Shown here: in pieces, positions 1 to 6,016 of the stretch
Position numbering within the stretch: the first letter of the stretch is position 1
Layout: every line of letters starts with the position of its first letter
Assembly: GCA_013042495.1 (NCBI GenBank)
Contig: JABDQB010000074.1
Location: 1-7,055 of the forward strand
Length of the DNA stretch: 7,055 bases
Direction: 5' to 3'
Source of the DNA: Gemmatimonadota bacterium
Lineage (GTDB): Bacteria; Gemmatimonadota; Gemmatimonadetes; Palauibacterales; Palauibacteraceae
Position numbers and translations under genes: made by a program
Notes under the pieces: model-generated
Databases searched by the model: none
What the model was told of the DNA's origin: nothing
The model's input: only the letters and a program-made list of their open reading frames with translations

Positions 1-161
1 AACTTGTGACCGTTCAGGCTACGGGCACTGGCGTCCGACGCCTCCTGCGCGGTCGCGGCGGGCGCCACGAGCGGCAGCGCCAGAACCGCCATCAGGAGCG
101 CCGCCAGCCAGGCGTGCTTTCCAGAGGATCTGGAACGCCTCGAGTCTTCGTGCTTCTTCAT
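1..161 (-). CDS. Exported protein, 5' end only (signal peptide plus start of mature chain)
   Basis: Partial gene running off the left edge; 53 full codons are visible. It starts at ATG 161, preceded by GGAGGT at 166-171 four bases upstream, which fixes the start. The protein opens with a long basic n-region (MKKHEDSRRSRSSGKH), then a hydrophobic core at about residues 18-33 and an A-x-A site (A36-T-A38), so Sec signal peptidase cleavage before Q39 is likely. The mature part begins QEASDASARS, followed by the motif L-N-G-H-K and then F or L. The same N-G-H-x-F motif occurs just after the signal peptide in the beta-barrel protein at 5063-6016, so this may be another envelope protein of that kind; this is inference from one short motif. 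The family cannot be named from the fragment. It lies downstream of a sigma-54-type promoter and is the probable target of the neighbouring activator. Confidence 0.8.
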   Translation of the reverse strand, partial: MKKHEDSRRSRSSGKHAWLAALLMAVLALPLVAPAATAQEASDASARSLNGHK

Positions 162-165
162 GTCG

Positions 166-171
166 ACCTCC
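166..171 (-). promoter_or_regulatory. Ribosome binding site of the exported-protein gene
   Basis: The minus strand reads GGAGGT, four bases before ATG 161. This strong Shine-Dalgarno match supports the partial gene as real and sets its start. Confidence 0.75.
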
Positions 172-225
172 ACGCGGAGCGGGAAAGCGAGCCACCAGCG
201 GCTCCTTTGGGACAGGTGCTTGGTG

Positions 226-241
226 GGCACGTAGCGTGCCA
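226..241 (-). promoter_or_regulatory. Sigma-54 (-24/-12) promoter for the exported-protein gene
   Basis: The minus strand reads TGGCACG-CTAC-GTGCC against the sigma-54 consensus TGGCACG-N4-TTGCW. The -24 element is a perfect match. The -12 element matches three of five positions including the essential GC. The invariant GG and GC are separated by exactly 10 bases. The predicted transcription start is near 215, leaving a leader of about 54 nt before ATG 161 that contains the strong Shine-Dalgarno site. The neighbouring gene encodes a sigma-54 activator, which raises the prior. Caution: the same bases form a perfect dyad (GGCACG-TAG-CGTGCC), so a repressor or activator site is an alternative reading. 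Confidence 0.65.
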
Positions 242-263
242 GGCAGATCCGAGGATCGTACAT

Positions 264-291
264 TTCAACAGCCTGTCGTTAACACGCTGTC
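264..291 (-). repeat. Two-copy 14-bp imperfect tandem repeat between promoter and palindromes
   Basis: On the minus strand GACAGCGTGTTAAC (291-278) is followed directly by GACAGGCTGTTGAA (277-264), with 10 of 14 positions identical. The repeat falls about 50-75 bp upstream of the predicted sigma-54 start. It borders an AT-richer stretch (288-313) that stands out in this GC-rich window. It could be a site for a second regulator or for a DNA-bending protein, but no exact IHF consensus was found. A TTGACA at 293-288 on the minus strand resembles a -35 box but has no good -10 partner at normal spacing. Confidence 0.4.
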
Positions 292-351
292 AAATATGTT
301 GTTACGGTATTTCTGAGACGAGACGACCGGCCGTGCTGTCGGGCGCGGGTC

Positions 352-365
352 CACGAAATTTCGTG
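352..365. promoter_or_regulatory. Palindrome 1, candidate activator-binding (enhancer) site
   Basis: CACGAAATTTCGTG is a perfect 14-bp palindrome, centred about 143 bp upstream of the predicted sigma-54 transcription start. With its flanks it reads C-CACGA-AATT-TCGTG-A, the same framework as palindrome 2. It lies in the non-coding gap just beyond the stop codon of the sigma-54 activator gene. There is no T-tract on either side, so it is not a terminator. Confidence 0.65.
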
Positions 366-369
366 AACC

Positions 370-383
370 CACGACATGTCGTG
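370..383. promoter_or_regulatory. Palindrome 2, candidate activator-binding (enhancer) site
   Basis: CACGACATGTCGTG is a second perfect 14-bp palindrome. It differs from palindrome 1 only at two symmetric inner positions (A/T changed to C/G), and 14 of 16 bases are identical when the flanks are included. The centres are 18 bp apart, a little under two helical turns, so two dimers could bind on nearly the same face. It is centred about 161 bp upstream of the predicted sigma-54 start and 14 bp past the end of the activator gene. Confidence 0.65.
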
Positions 384-396
384 AGAACGGCCCGAT

Positions 397-2538
397 TCAG
401 GACTCGCGACGAATCCCGTGCTTCTTCATGCGCGACCGAAGGGTGCTGGGCTTGAGGCCCAGGCGACCGGCCGCGCCGTTTTCTCCCTCGATCTTCCACT
501 CGGTGCTCGCGAGCACGTTGCGGATGTGCTCGCGTTCGAGTGTGTCGAGGGGCACATTGAGGTCGGTTTGAATCGGACCCGGGCTGGCAGCTCGCGCTGC
601 ACCGAATCCAGGCGGAAGGCCCAGCGCGCTGCCATCGGACAGGATCACGGACCGCTCGAGGACGTTCTGGAGTTCGCGCACGTTCCCCGGCCAGCCGTAC
701 TCGGTCAGTCGGCGCATCGTGGGACCCGGAACGGTGTCGATCTCCTTGCCGAGGTGCCCGGATAGCCGGCGGACGAAGTGGTGAACCAGGAGCGGGATAT
801 CCTCCGGCCGCTCGCGCAGGGGTGGCACCGTGATGGGATACACGTGGACTCGGTAGAACAGGTCTTCGCGCAGCCGTCCGGCTTCGACTTCCGCTTCCAG
901 GTGCCGATTTGTGGCCGCGATCACGCGTGCGTCGACGGTCTGAGATCGGGAGGCACCGACCCGGCTGAATTCTCCAGTCTCGAGAACACGGAGCAGCTTC
1001 ACCTGGAGGTCCGGGGGCAGCTCGCCGATCTCGTCCAGAAAGATCGTTCCTCCATGGGCCAGCTCGAATCTTCCCTTGCGCAATCCCATGGCCCCCGTGA
1101 ACGAGCCCTTTTCGTGACCGAACAGCTCGCTCTCGATCAGATTCGCCGGCAGTGCTCCGCAGTCGACCGTGATGAACGGACGGGTCGCCCGCAAGCTTCG
1201 TCGATGGATGGCGCGCGCGACGAGCTCCTTTCCGACCCCGGTCTCGCCCTCGATCAACACGGTCGTATCGGTCGCGGCAACCTGCTCCACCCTGTGCAGG
1301 ACGTACACCAGTGCGTCGCTCTCTCCTACGATGTCCGCGAACCCGTGGGTGGTCTCCAGTTCCTGCCGGAGGAACAGGTTCTCGTCCTCGAGCTGACGCT
1401 TGAACTCCTGCAGTTCCTCGATCGCCCGGTCGCGCGCCGTCTCAGCCTGCAGCCGATCGGTTACATCCGACCCGACGCTCAGAGCGCCGATTCGGCGTCC
1501 GCCGGAGTCCATCAGCGACACGCTGGCCCACAACGCTTCCCGCAGCTCGCCGCTCTGAGTGAGGAACGACCTGTCGCGGGGTGCGCTTTCTTCCATCGCG
1601 TCTGAGCCGTCAGAAATTACGGCCAGATCCGCCCGCCCCCCCCTCGGAACGATCTCGGCAAAGCTCCGCCCCACGATCTCGGCCGGTGTCCAGCCGGACA
1701 CGCGGGCGAAGTACGGATTCACGTAGGTGATTCGCCCTTCGTCATTCACCTCGGTGACGAAGAGCTCCACGTTGTCCAGGAGGGCCCTCCAGCGCCGCTC
1801 GCCCTCCTTCACTTCGTCGCTGAGTTCCGCCGCGCCCGCCACGTCGGCCGCCAGCTCATACGCGACGACCAGGATCATTGCGAGATACGCGAACGACGAT
1901 ACGTAAGGCGCATCGAGCAGCCCCATTTCCATGAGCGGATCGACGACCCAGAACGCTACGGCGAACGGGATGAACGCGAGGCTGATGGTCACCGCCCTCC
2001 GGCGCTCGCCGCTCCGCCACAGGCGCCGGACGCCCATCATGAAGAGAACCACGATCAACAGACCCGGCAGGTTGATCAGCGGCCAGTAGCCGGGCGCGCT
2101 ACCCTCGGCGAAGACGATGTCCGGGCCCCACGGCAGACTGATGGGACGGAGGCCCGTGATTTCAGCGTACAGGAGCGTGTAGGGTGACAGGAAGTTCAGG
2201 ACCAGGAGACCCGCGAGCACTCCGAGAATCAGGTAGCCGAGCCAGTTCTGCCGCACACCCGTGTACTCCTTCAGAAACCACGTGAAGCTCGCGAGGAACA
2301 CGACGAGGAACACGATCTGCCAGCGGAGGGCACGGACGAACGTCTCGATCGAATCGGCTGCGTAGAACACCGGCTCCGCCAGGGTCGCGGCCCCGAAGGC
2401 CACCGCGGCGAGTCCGAACCACCCGTAGGCGGTCGACCCGCGGCGGACCAGCCACACGGTCATGGCCAGAAAGCCAACCGTCAGGCTGGCGGCCGACGAC
2501 ATGTAGAGGGCCGCGGCCAGCGGCATCACTCCGTCCAC
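397..2538 (-). CDS. Membrane-anchored sigma-54-dependent transcriptional activator (7TM-PAS-AAA+-Fis HTH)
   Basis: Enhancer-binding protein that would remodel sigma-54 RNA polymerase by ATP hydrolysis. Order (713 aa from GTG 2538): seven hydrophobic segments (about 11-31, 39-59, 73-90, 101-118, 152-169, 184-202, 212-232) resembling histidine-kinase 7TM input domains; PAS (about 247-361); coiled coil (362-397); AAA+ domain from about 402 with Walker A GETGVGKE (431-438), sigma-54 loop GSFTGA (478-483, a variant of GAFTGA), Walker B IFLDE (499-503) and GWPGNVRELQ (615-624); Fis-type HTH (about 667-709). There is no receiver or kinase domain, so this looks like a one-component sensor whose DNA-binding end is held at the membrane. 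Start: GTG 2538 has GGAGG seven bases upstream and overlaps the transporter gene by 13 nt. ATG 2526 (709 aa) forms a TGATG stop-start and is the alternative. Likely target: the promoter at 226-241. Confidence 0.93.
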   Translation of the reverse strand: MDGVMPLAAALYMSSAASLTVGFLAMTVWLVRRGSTAYGWFGLAAVAFGAATLAEPVFYAADSIETFVRALRWQIVFLVVFLASFTWFLKEYTGVRQNWLGYLILGVLAGLLVLNFLSPYTLLYAEITGLRPISLPWGPDIVFAEGSAPGYWPLINLPGLLIVVLFMMGVRRLWRSGERRRAVTISLAFIPFAVAFWVVDPLMEMGLLDAPYVSSFAYLAMILVVAYELAADVAGAAELSDEVKEGERRWRALLDNVELFVTEVNDEGRITYVNPYFARVSGWTPAEIVGRSFAEIVPRGGRADLAVISDGSDAMEESAPRDRSFLTQSGELREALWASVSLMDSGGRRIGALSVGSDVTDRLQAETARDRAIEELQEFKRQLEDENLFLRQELETTHGFADIVGESDALVYVLHRVEQVAATDTTVLIEGETGVGKELVARAIHRRSLRATRPFITVDCGALPANLIESELFGHEKGSFTGAMGLRKGRFELAHGGTIFLDEIGELPPDLQVKLLRVLETGEFSRVGASRSQTVDARVIAATNRHLEAEVEAGRLREDLFYRVHVYPITVPPLRERPEDIPLLVHHFVRRLSGHLGKEIDTVPGPTMRRLTEYGWPGNVRELQNVLERSVILSDGSALGLPPGFGAARAASPGPIQTDLNVPLDTLEREHIRNVLASTEWKIEGENGAAGRLGLKPSTLRSRMKKHGIRRES

Positions 2539-3428
2539 TTCTGGTCCTCCGTGAACAGGGTGTCCACCACGGGCGTGGGCTCGACCCCCTCCATGGCGGC
2601 CGCGATCCGCGCGCGCACGGCGTCCAGATCGGCTACGCTTCCGACCTTGAACTCCGGGCTCACGACGAGCTGGTTCAGCACGTACAGGAAGCGGCCGACC
2701 TTCATCATGCGGACATGGGACGCGGAGAGCGGCACGTCGGCCAGCGCGCCCTCGACGCGCCGCTGCACGTCGTCCTGGACCGCCGGCTCCGGTGCGAAGG
2801 CCAGGATCTCGCGGAGTCCGTCACGTATCGTGCGAATCGGTACGGCGGCGATCCCCAGGATCAGTACGATGACCAGAATGGGGTCGATGTAGGGAACGAC
2901 GTAGGCGAAGCTGGTGCGCCCGAGGATCAGGGCGAGCACGAACACGGCGGCGACCACTCCACTGAGCAGCCCGTCGATCATCCAGTTCTTCGAGTCCACG
3001 CTCAGCAGAGGCGAGCCGAGCCGGTCCGCGGCACGTTTCTGCGCCGCACCAACGGCCAGGCAGCCGGCCAGCGCCACCGCGGCGTACACGATGCCGAGGC
3101 CGGGCTGAATTTCCCTGCCCCCGTGCAGAAGTGCGTCGATGCTCGCGGCGAGTGCGAAGCCCGCCACACCGAGCATCAGGAGTCCCTTCACCGTGTTCAG
3201 AAACGGCTCGAACTGGGCGTATCCGAAATGGAAGTGCTCGTCAGCGGGCTGCCGCACCAGGCGGGCCACCCGGATCGTCACGAGCGCCATCGCGAAGCCG
3301 ATCAACGAGAAGAAACCATCCAGCAGTATGGCGTTCGAGCCCGAGATCCAGCCGAATCCGAGGCCGAGCGCCGCCATCACCAGACTCATGACGACCGAAA
3401 GTCTGAGGGCTCGCGTCTCTTGCTCCAT
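2526..3428 (-). CDS. Cation diffusion facilitator (CDF) family transporter with an atypical metal site
   Basis: Inner-membrane protein of 300 aa, the usual CDF length, with about six hydrophobic segments (about 12-30, 34-56, 80-100, 111-130, 150-170, 178-198) and a soluble C-terminal domain (about 210-295). CDF landmarks: LLDGFFSLIG in TM2 (35-44), QPADEHFHFGYAQFEP after it (60-75), and NWMIDGLLS in TM5 (148-156). Classical Zn/Fe members carry D/HxxxD in both helices. Here TM2 is D37xxxS41 and TM5 is N148xxxD152, so the metal-binding quartet is altered. I recall divergent predicted Co/Zn/Cd transporters of this type, but the substrate cannot be assigned. ATG 3428 has AGAGG (3433-3437) four bases upstream. 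It is the first gene of an operon with the sigma-54 activator, whose start overlaps its end, so their products are probably made together. No convincing promoter was seen in 3429-3541. Confidence 0.88.
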   Translation of the reverse strand: MEQETRALRLSVVMSLVMAALGLGFGWISGSNAILLDGFFSLIGFAMALVTIRVARLVRQPADEHFHFGYAQFEPFLNTVKGLLMLGVAGFALAASIDALLHGGREIQPGLGIVYAAVALAGCLAVGAAQKRAADRLGSPLLSVDSKNWMIDGLLSGVVAAVFVLALILGRTSFAYVVPYIDPILVIVLILGIAAVPIRTIRDGLREILAFAPEPAVQDDVQRRVEGALADVPLSASHVRMMKVGRFLYVLNQLVVSPEFKVGSVADLDAVRARIAAAMEGVEPTPVVDTLFTEDQKWTE

Positions 3429-3541
3429 TCAACCTCTAGCTGGGGGCTGTTGCCAATTGAGTGCGAAAGATTACCGAGGCACCGTATGCGCCGCCAGCGA
3501 ACGATGGCTGCCCAGGTGGGAACACTAGAGGCGCCGCGCGG

Positions 3542-3570
3542 TTGACTCATTGTTGATAGCTGAACATACT
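3542..3570 (+). promoter_or_regulatory. Sigma-70-type promoter of the toxin-antitoxin operon
   Basis: The -35 box is TTGACT (3542-3547, 5 of 6) and the -10 box is CATACT (3565-3570, 4 of 6), with a 17-bp spacer. Transcription would start at about 3576-3578, on the antitoxin ATG itself. The operator palindrome overlaps the -10 box, as expected for autorepression. Confidence 0.55.
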
Positions 3571-3583
3571 CATGCTATGAGTA
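3567..3583. promoter_or_regulatory. Operator palindrome over the antitoxin start codon
   Basis: TACTCAT-GCT-ATGAGTA is a perfect 7-bp inverted repeat with a 3-base centre. It covers part of the -10 box and the first codons of the antitoxin. A further ACTCAT half-site lies at 3545-3550, 23 bp away. Ribbon-helix-helix antitoxins commonly bind such sites, with the toxin, to repress their own operon. Assignment to this protein is inference. Confidence 0.6.
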
Positions 3584-3831
3584 AGCGGCTTCAGGTCATC
3601 CTGGTTGACGAGGAAATGGCGGAGATCCGAGAGATCGCCCGATCCGAAAAGACGACCGTCGCCGAGTGGGTTAGGCGAGCGTTGCGTTCGGCACGAAGCT
3701 CGGTGCCTTCGCGCAGTCGGCAGCAGAAACTCGCTGCACTCAGGGTCGGAAGCGAGCACGCGTTCCCGGCGGCCGACGTCGCATCGATGCTCGACGAAAT
3801 CGAACATGGGTACGGAATCCAGGACTTGTGA
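3577..3831 (+). CDS. vapB: Ribbon-helix-helix antitoxin of a VapBC-type module
   Basis: An 84-aa protein. The N-terminal part fits a ribbon-helix-helix DNA-binding fold: strand RLQVILVD (4-11), first helix about 12-24 (EEMAEIREIARSE), second helix about 27-39 (VAEWVRRALRSA). A basic linker (about 40-52) follows. The C-terminal tail, with SMLDEIEHGYG (70-80), is the type of segment that wraps the PIN toxin. I chose ATG 3577 over the in-frame TTG 3550 because the TTG overlaps the promoter region and neither has a Shine-Dalgarno site. The promoter places the mRNA start at this ATG, suggesting leaderless translation. The stop overlaps the toxin GTG by 4 nt (GTGA), giving translational coupling. 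Role: neutralise the toxin and repress the operon. Confidence 0.87.
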   Translation: MSKRLQVILVDEEMAEIREIARSEKTTVAEWVRRALRSARSSVPSRSRQQKLAALRVGSEHAFPAADVASMLDEIEHGYGIQDL

Positions 3832-4226
3832 TATTCATTGACTCCAACATCCCGATGTATGTCATCGGATCATCGCCTCCCCGCAAGCTCGATGCGCTTC
3901 GTTTGCTCGAGGGTGCGATCTCGCAGGGAGAGCGCCTCGTGACGGACGCCGAGGTTCTGCAGGAGATACTTCACCGGTACTCCGCCATTGGTCGAAACGA
4001 GGCCATTCAACCTGCGTTCGAGGTCCTACTGGGAGTCGTGGATGAGGTATTTCCGGTCGTGTTGGCGGACGTTCAGAGAGCCAAGGAGATCCTGCTCGGC
4101 GTGAAGGGAGTATCCGCGCGAGATTCCGTTCACCTCGCCACGATGGAGCGGCATGGCATAGAGACCGTCATGAGCTTCGACAGGGGCTTCGACGCGTATC
4201 CCGCCGTAGACAGGCTGGGAACGTAG
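3828..4226 (+). CDS. vapC: PIN-domain ribonuclease toxin (VapC-type)
   Basis: A 132-aa single-domain PIN protein, the usual VapC length. The acidic residues expected for Mg2+-dependent RNA cleavage are all visible: D5 in FIDSN, E42 in TDAEVLQEIL, D99 in SARDSVHLA and D118 in MSFDRGFD, with D122 as a further candidate. The catalytic set is intact, so the toxin should be active when free. Known VapC toxins cut tRNA or rRNA; the target here is unknown. The GTG start at 3828 overlaps the antitoxin stop (GTGA), the standard arrangement. The gene ends 9 bp from the convergent channel gene, with no visible terminator. The module stands alone between two minus-strand operons, consistent with a later insertion, but no flanking repeats or mobile genes were seen. 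Confidence 0.92.
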   Translation: MIFIDSNIPMYVIGSSPPRKLDALRLLEGAISQGERLVTDAEVLQEILHRYSAIGRNEAIQPAFEVLLGVVDEVFPVVLADVQRAKEILLGVKGVSARDSVHLATMERHGIETVMSFDRGFDAYPAVDRLGT

Positions 4227-4235
4227 CCCCGGTCG

Positions 4236-5042
4236 TCAGGTAGGCGTCGCCTTCCGCCGCCTCTCCTGTTCCTGCGACGTATACAGCCCCACCAGGCGGG
4301 CCACCAGGATGACCAGGTAGAGCTGCCCGAGCATAGCCTCCAGCATCGCGACGATCCGGGCGGTGTCGTTTACCGGGTAGATGTCACCGTACCCGAGCGT
4401 CGTCAGAGTCACGAAACTGTAGTACATCAGGGTCCCAGAGGCGTCCTGGTGCGCTTCCCGCCAGTCCGCATAACCGGCGACTTCGAGATCGCCCGGATCG
4501 TAGTCAGCCACGCGCTCCGCCTGGATCCCGCCCAGGGGATCCGACTCGGGGAAATGGAACGACCCCGGGCTCATCAGGGCGATCGCGTAGTACGCCATGG
4601 TCCAGAACAGACCGAACAACAGGTAGACGTCGACGGCGGCGTAGATGGTCTCGGCGTCGACATCATGCTGCCGGAGCGTGTGCAGCAGGAGCAAGAAAGC
4701 CAGGTAGCCAAAGAAAAGCAGGTAGAGAAAAAGGGAGACGATGTAGGCCACCTTGACGTTCAGTCCGATTCCGAGCGTGTTCAGGACGACAGCTGGGACG
4801 GAGAGGATCACGCCCGCGATCAGCTCCCCGCGATGGTTCGAGATCGCGCGCAGGCCCGCCAACATGACGAAGAACAGCGCCCCCGCGATGGCCAGCCGGA
4901 CGATCGGGCCGTCCGGGATGACCACGGGCGCCGCGATGGCGGCCACCAGCAGCCAGAACAGCAAGCTGAACCGTCCCGCCGCAGCGGCCGAAGCGATCCG
5001 CCTCGCTCTCGAGACGGACTCACCGCTCGCATCCGCGTTCAT
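4236..5042 (-). CDS. Potassium-channel-like membrane protein (Ion_trans_2-type pore)
   Basis: A 268-aa inner-membrane protein with about six hydrophobic segments (about 27-43, 48-66, 74-90, 97-120, 136-157, 228-252) and one pore loop. The selectivity filter is T-L-G-Y-G-D (215-220) within VTLTTLGYGDIYP, preceded by a pore helix (about 203-214), so K+ selectivity is likely. There is no arginine-rich S4 helix and no RCK or other cytosolic regulatory domain; the C-terminus ends in a short charged tail (QEQERRRK). An unusually long, acidic loop (about 158-202) lies between the segment before the pore and the pore helix and would face the periplasm. Start ATG 5042 has GGGAGG (5047-5052) four bases upstream. 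It is the last gene of an operon, 20 bp after the beta-barrel gene, suggesting a shared role in envelope ion or osmotic balance (inference). Confidence 0.88.
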   Translation of the reverse strand: MNADASGESVSRARRIASAAAAGRFSLLFWLLVAAIAAPVVIPDGPIVRLAIAGALFFVMLAGLRAISNHRGELIAGVILSVPAVVLNTLGIGLNVKVAYIVSLFLYLLFFGYLAFLLLLHTLRQHDVDAETIYAAVDVYLLFGLFWTMAYYAIALMSPGSFHFPESDPLGGIQAERVADYDPGDLEVAGYADWREAHQDASGTLMYYSFVTLTTLGYGDIYPVNDTARIVAMLEAMLGQLYLVILVARLVGLYTSQEQERRRKATPT

Positions 5043-5062
5043 CGGGCCTCCCGGCGCCGAAT

Positions 5063-6016
5063 TCAGAAGAAGTACCGGATTTCGAAGTTGAGGCCGATGG
5101 ACTTGATCCGGCTCTCCAGTTCTTCCGTCGGGAACGTCACGTAGGTGAAGTTGAGCCCCAGATTCAAGTCTTCACGCCCCGTGTAGCCGATGCGGAACAG
5201 GAAGGCGCGGGCGACGTCCGTGATATCGGCCCCTCCCTCGGGGAAAGAGTCCTGCTCGTATCCCGCCGCCAGTCCGATCGGGAGCCAGTTCGCGGCCGCA
5301 AGATCGAAGTCGACGGTCGCACCGAACCGGGTGAACCACTCGTCGTCCTTCAGTCGGTCCACGGATTCCCCGTACCCGCTCTCGACGAAGCTGATCAGGC
5401 CGATGAGGGGGCTGAAGGCGTGTGTAAAGCGGAGTCCAACGCCCGCTCTCATGGACGGAGTGGTTCGGACCAGTTCCGCCTCTTCGCCGTCGATCACGTC
5501 GTTGATGAAGTCGCTGAGATTGACCGTTGTGAAGCTCGTGTTCTTGACGTCGAAGCTGAGTGACAGGTAGCTCCGATTCGTCTCGAGCAGGCGAATCAAC
5601 CACCCGAGCTCGAACCCGGTGGTCGCCGACACACCGGTCGCCAGAAGGGCCGACGTCCCGGTTCCCAGGCGACCGTTGACCCTGAACTCCCCCCGGAAAG
5701 CGATCCAGTCCTTGATCGTCTGCTGATACTCGAACGCCAGGTTGGCGAACAGGAGGCTGCCGCGTGACGCGAACAACGTGTCGCCGTCGATGATGCCCAG
5801 CGGAATGTCGATATCGTAGGTCTGTGCCATCCCGATGTTGGTCCGGATGAACGAGCGAACGAAGGCATCGGGAACGGTGGAGATCGGACTGAACGTGTGG
5901 CCGTTCTTGTGCGGAGCCTTCAACTCCCGGTCACCCGAGTCCTGTGCCAGGACCGAAGAGGACGACGCGGCGAGAACGAACAGGAGCGTCGAAAGGAGTC
6001 GTCGCGAGGCTCTCAT
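5063..6016 (-). CDS. Predicted outer-membrane beta-barrel protein, family not recognised
   Basis: A 317-aa exported protein. The signal peptide is clear: basic MRASRR, hydrophobic core about 7-20, and V-L-A before Q25. The mature part begins with a short tail carrying N-G-H-T-F (38-42). It then shows many alternating hydrophobic/polar stretches ending in turns, for example SLLFANLAFEYQQ, YLSLSFDVKN and LNLGLNFTYV. It ends in FEIRYFF, an aromatic C-terminal strand of the kind recognised by the BAM insertion machinery. Together these point to an outer-membrane barrel of roughly 10-14 strands; the substrate or role is unknown. The start overlaps the stop of the preceding beta-barrel gene by 4 nt (ATGA), with GGGAGGTG at 6021-6028 as ribosome binding site. 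It lies between that gene and the channel gene in one operon. Confidence 0.8.
   Translation of the reverse strand: MRASRRLLSTLLFVLAASSSSVLAQDSGDRELKAPHKNGHTFSPISTVPDAFVRSFIRTNIGMAQTYDIDIPLGIIDGDTLFASRGSLLFANLAFEYQQTIKDWIAFRGEFRVNGRLGTGTSALLATGVSATTGFELGWLIRLLETNRSYLSLSFDVKNTSFTTVNLSDFINDVIDGEEAELVRTTPSMRAGVGLRFTHAFSPLIGLISFVESGYGESVDRLKDDEWFTRFGATVDFDLAAANWLPIGLAAGYEQDSFPEGGADITDVARAFLFRIGYTGREDLNLGLNFTYVTFPTEELESRIKSIGLNFEIRYFF

Noticed and set aside
352..383. Twin palindromes as a terminator for the activator operon
   Set aside because: The palindromes have no loop and no following T-tract on either strand, and two near-identical dyads fit paired protein-binding sites better.
6..455. Plus-strand open frame across the left regulatory region
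   Set aside because: It crosses the exported-protein start, the regulatory region and the activator's 3' end; it is arginine-rich with no domain, and the minus-strand signal peptide and Shine-Dalgarno site are better supported.
778..1605. Plus-strand open frame of 275 codons
   Set aside because: It is fully antisense to the PAS/AAA+ part of the activator, shows no recognisable domain, and is explained by the high GC content; the minus-strand frame carries the conserved motifs.
3438..3460. Second sigma-54 promoter upstream of the CDF gene (TTGGCAAC…AGC on the minus strand)
   Set aside because: The GG and GC are 12 bases apart instead of the required 10.
2715..3545. Plus-strand open frame of 276 codons
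   Set aside because: It is antisense to the CDF transporter gene, rich in H/R/E/Q as typical of shadow frames, with no domain or ribosome binding site.
3550..3576. TTG start extending the antitoxin by nine residues
   Set aside because: It lies inside the promoter spacer, has no Shine-Dalgarno site, and the ribbon-helix-helix fold begins right after ATG 3577.
4449..5144. Plus-strand open frame of 231 codons
   Set aside because: It is antisense to the channel gene, with a low-complexity charged composition and no plausible fold.
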